Made by a program: the position numbers and the translations under genes
Assembly (NCBI GenBank): GCA_025455535.1
Contig: JALOMM010000100.1
Span: forward strand, 1 to 7,006
Length of the DNA: 7,006 nt
Direction of reading: 5' to 3'
Source of the DNA: Bacteroidales bacterium
GTDB lineage: Bacteria > Bacteroidota > Bacteroidia > Bacteroidales > VadinHA17
Shown here: in pieces, positions 5,859 to 7,006 of the stretch
How the letters are laid out: every line of letters starts with the position of its first letter
Numbering within the stretch: position 1 is the first letter of the stretch
The notes under the pieces: generated by a model
The model's input: the letters and a program-made list of their open reading frames with translations, nothing else
What the model was told of the DNA's origin: nothing
Database searches by the model: none

Positions 5859-7006
5859 TCAGTTTATTCCCAGTAATTTGTTGAACATCCTCAGAGTCTC
5901 CAGAACGTTTGACTTCACGCTGATGAAATGCTCCAGCCCCTCAGCCTTAAGGGTATCCATGCAGGGCGGATTACCGGCAACAACGACTATTGCCCTTCCT
6001 GCAGCGAGAGTGAAGATGTCATGTGCCACTATCGCATAGTCATCATCCGAGCTGCAGATGACGATGATATCAGCTTTTGCCTCGAGGGCAGCCTTCACCC
6101 CCTCAGCGGCGGTACCGAAGCCGTTGTTGTCTCTCACCTCGTACCCTGCACATGCAAAGAAATTTGAAGAGAACTGTGCTCTTGCCCTGCGCATCGCCAG
6201 GTTCCCGATCGTAAGCATGAAGGCAAGCGGCCTGCGTCCTGAGCCCTCTGTTGCCATCCTGAGCTTTTCAAACTCCTCCGCCCCTCTCGAAGGGATGATC
6301 CTCTCTACCTCGGCCCCTTCAGATGACCCTTCCTGCCGGAAGAGCCTGTCACTGTCAGCCTTCGCAGGCTTCTGTTCCCTGAAGTTGGGATACTGGTTTG
6401 TACCGAGGAGTGTCTCACGTCTTTTCTCCAGGTCGCCCTTCCTCGAAACTGATATTGAATTAATCTTTTTCTGGATAACGCCTCTTCGTACGGCTTCAAG
6501 GAAGCCTCCCCCGTTTTCCGTTTCGATGAAGAGCTTCCACGCCTCGTGAGCTATCTCTGCGGTTAGCTTCTCGAGGTAATATGATCCGGCGCCGGGATCT
6601 GCTACCATCCCCAGGTGTGACTCCTCCATCAGGAGAAGCTGCTGGTTGCGGGCTATGCGCTCAGAAAAGTCATCAGGATCCCTGAAGATGATGTCGAACG
6701 GTTCAACGGTTATCGAGTCAGCCCCTCCGAAAGCGGCAGACATAGCCTCTGTCTGCGTGCGGAGCATATTGACATAAGGGTCATAGAGAGTCTTGTTCCA
6801 CCTGCCGGTGACAGAATGGATGTGCATCAGAGTATTTGCCTCCGACCTTGGCCCGTATCCCTTTACCACCAGTGCCCAGAGCATTCTGGCGGCGCGCAGC
6901 TTTGCTATCTCAGGGAAGAAGTCAGGGCCGATGCCAAAGGTGAACCGTATCTGCGAAGCTGCCATGTCAGGCTGTATGCCCCTGGCAGTGAGTGAGGCCA
7001 TGTATT
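5859..7006 (-). CDS. mutA: Methylmalonyl-CoA mutase small subunit (5' part cut off by window edge)
   Basis: MutA is the non-catalytic partner of MutB in the heterodimeric mutase. About 381 C-terminal codons are visible, and the frame stays open to the right edge. Full-length MutA is usually about 600-640 residues, so roughly 40 percent is missing. The visible part continues the barrel domain (FTFGIGPDFFPEIAKLRAARMLW, SERIARNQQLLLMEES, DPGAGSYYLEKLTAEIA), then a linker, then a cobalamin-domain-like fold. Where MutB has [11 protein letters not shown], this protein has GNLAMRRARAQ. The DxHxxG cobalt-ligand motif is thus absent, as known for small subunits. The C-terminus keeps the flavodoxin-like pattern (ADIIVICSSDDDYA, AIVVVAGNPP). 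The internal ATG at 7001-6999 is not the start, since homology runs through it to the edge. Confidence 0.95.
   Translation of the reverse strand, partial: YMASLTARGIQPDMAASQIRFTFGIGPDFFPEIAKLRAARMLWALVVKGYGPRSEANTLMHIHSVTGRWNKTLYDPYVNMLRTQTEAMSAAFGGADSITVEPFDIIFRDPDDFSERIARNQQLLLMEESHLGMVADPGAGSYYLEKLTAEIAHEAWKLFIETENGGGFLEAVRRGVIQKKINSISVSRKGDLEKRRETLLGTNQYPNFREQKPAKADSDRLFRQEGSSEGAEVERIIPSRGAEEFEKLRMATEGSGRRPLAFMLTIGNLAMRRARAQFSSNFFACAGYEVRDNNGFGTAAEGVKAALEAKADIIVICSSDDDYAIVAHDIFTLAAGRAIVVVAGNPPCMDTLKAEGLEHFISVKSNVLETLRMFNKLLGIN

Noticed and set aside
5859..6040. Loss of the DxHxxG cobalamin motif in MutA as a sign of a broken gene.
   Set aside because: Small subunits of heterodimeric methylmalonyl-CoA mutase normally lack this motif, and the rest of the frame is intact.
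6058..6549. A 163-codon plus-strand frame opposite mutA.
   Set aside because: It is antisense to conserved mutA sequence and has no recognisable motif.

Overview
The window looks like ordinary chromosomal DNA from a member of the Bacteroidota, probably Bacteroidales-like. Four things point that way. The methylmalonyl-CoA mutase is a two-subunit type with Bacteroidota-like sequence. A membrane-protein pair (a DUF2752 protein and a 'CCC-motif'/DUF4190-like protein) is typical of this phylum. Start codons lack convincing Shine-Dalgarno sequences. An exact match to the Bacteroidota -7 promoter element (TAnnTTTG) lies just before prmC. The lineage is inferred from protein recognition, without any database search. 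I see no RNA genes, insertion sequences, CRISPR arrays, origins or phage genes.

Layout. Bases 1-722 (minus strand) hold the 5' 240 codons of ribD (riboflavin synthesis), which runs off the left edge. A 25-bp gap separates it from the divergent prmC-recX pair (748-2054, plus strand), which overlap by 8 bp. prmC, the methyltransferase for peptide-chain release factors, is split. A 48-codon N-terminal part ends at a UGA at 892-894, and the catalytic part continues in the +1 frame. recX stops 3 bp before the end of a convergent minus-strand cluster (2058-3601). In transcription order this cluster encodes a thioredoxin-fold lipoprotein with a CPDS active site, a small multi-pass membrane protein with an acidic coiled-coil tail, and a DUF2752 membrane protein with a CPxCG motif. 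A 94-bp gap with an intrinsic-terminator hairpin follows. The rest (3696-7006, minus strand) is mutA (3' part only) followed 6 bp later by a complete mutB. These are the two subunits of adenosylcobalamin-dependent methylmalonyl-CoA mutase, which interconverts succinyl-CoA and methylmalonyl-CoA in propionate metabolism.

How they work together. MutA and MutB form one heterodimeric enzyme. MutB carries the cobalamin-binding motif, and MutA has a degenerate copy without the ligand histidine. The three-gene cluster at 2058-3601 is probably one envelope-related transcript of unknown role. ribD, prmC and recX are unrelated housekeeping genes.

The most interesting point is prmC. The reading-frame break sits on CCC-UGA, a sequence prone to +1 slippage, in a gene whose product modifies the factor that reads UGA. 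This parallels the known +1 frameshift in prfB. A simpler explanation also fits: a loop of about nine residues is missing at exactly this place, as expected from a deletion of about 26 bp or a sequence error. I found no clearly new multi-gene system in this window.
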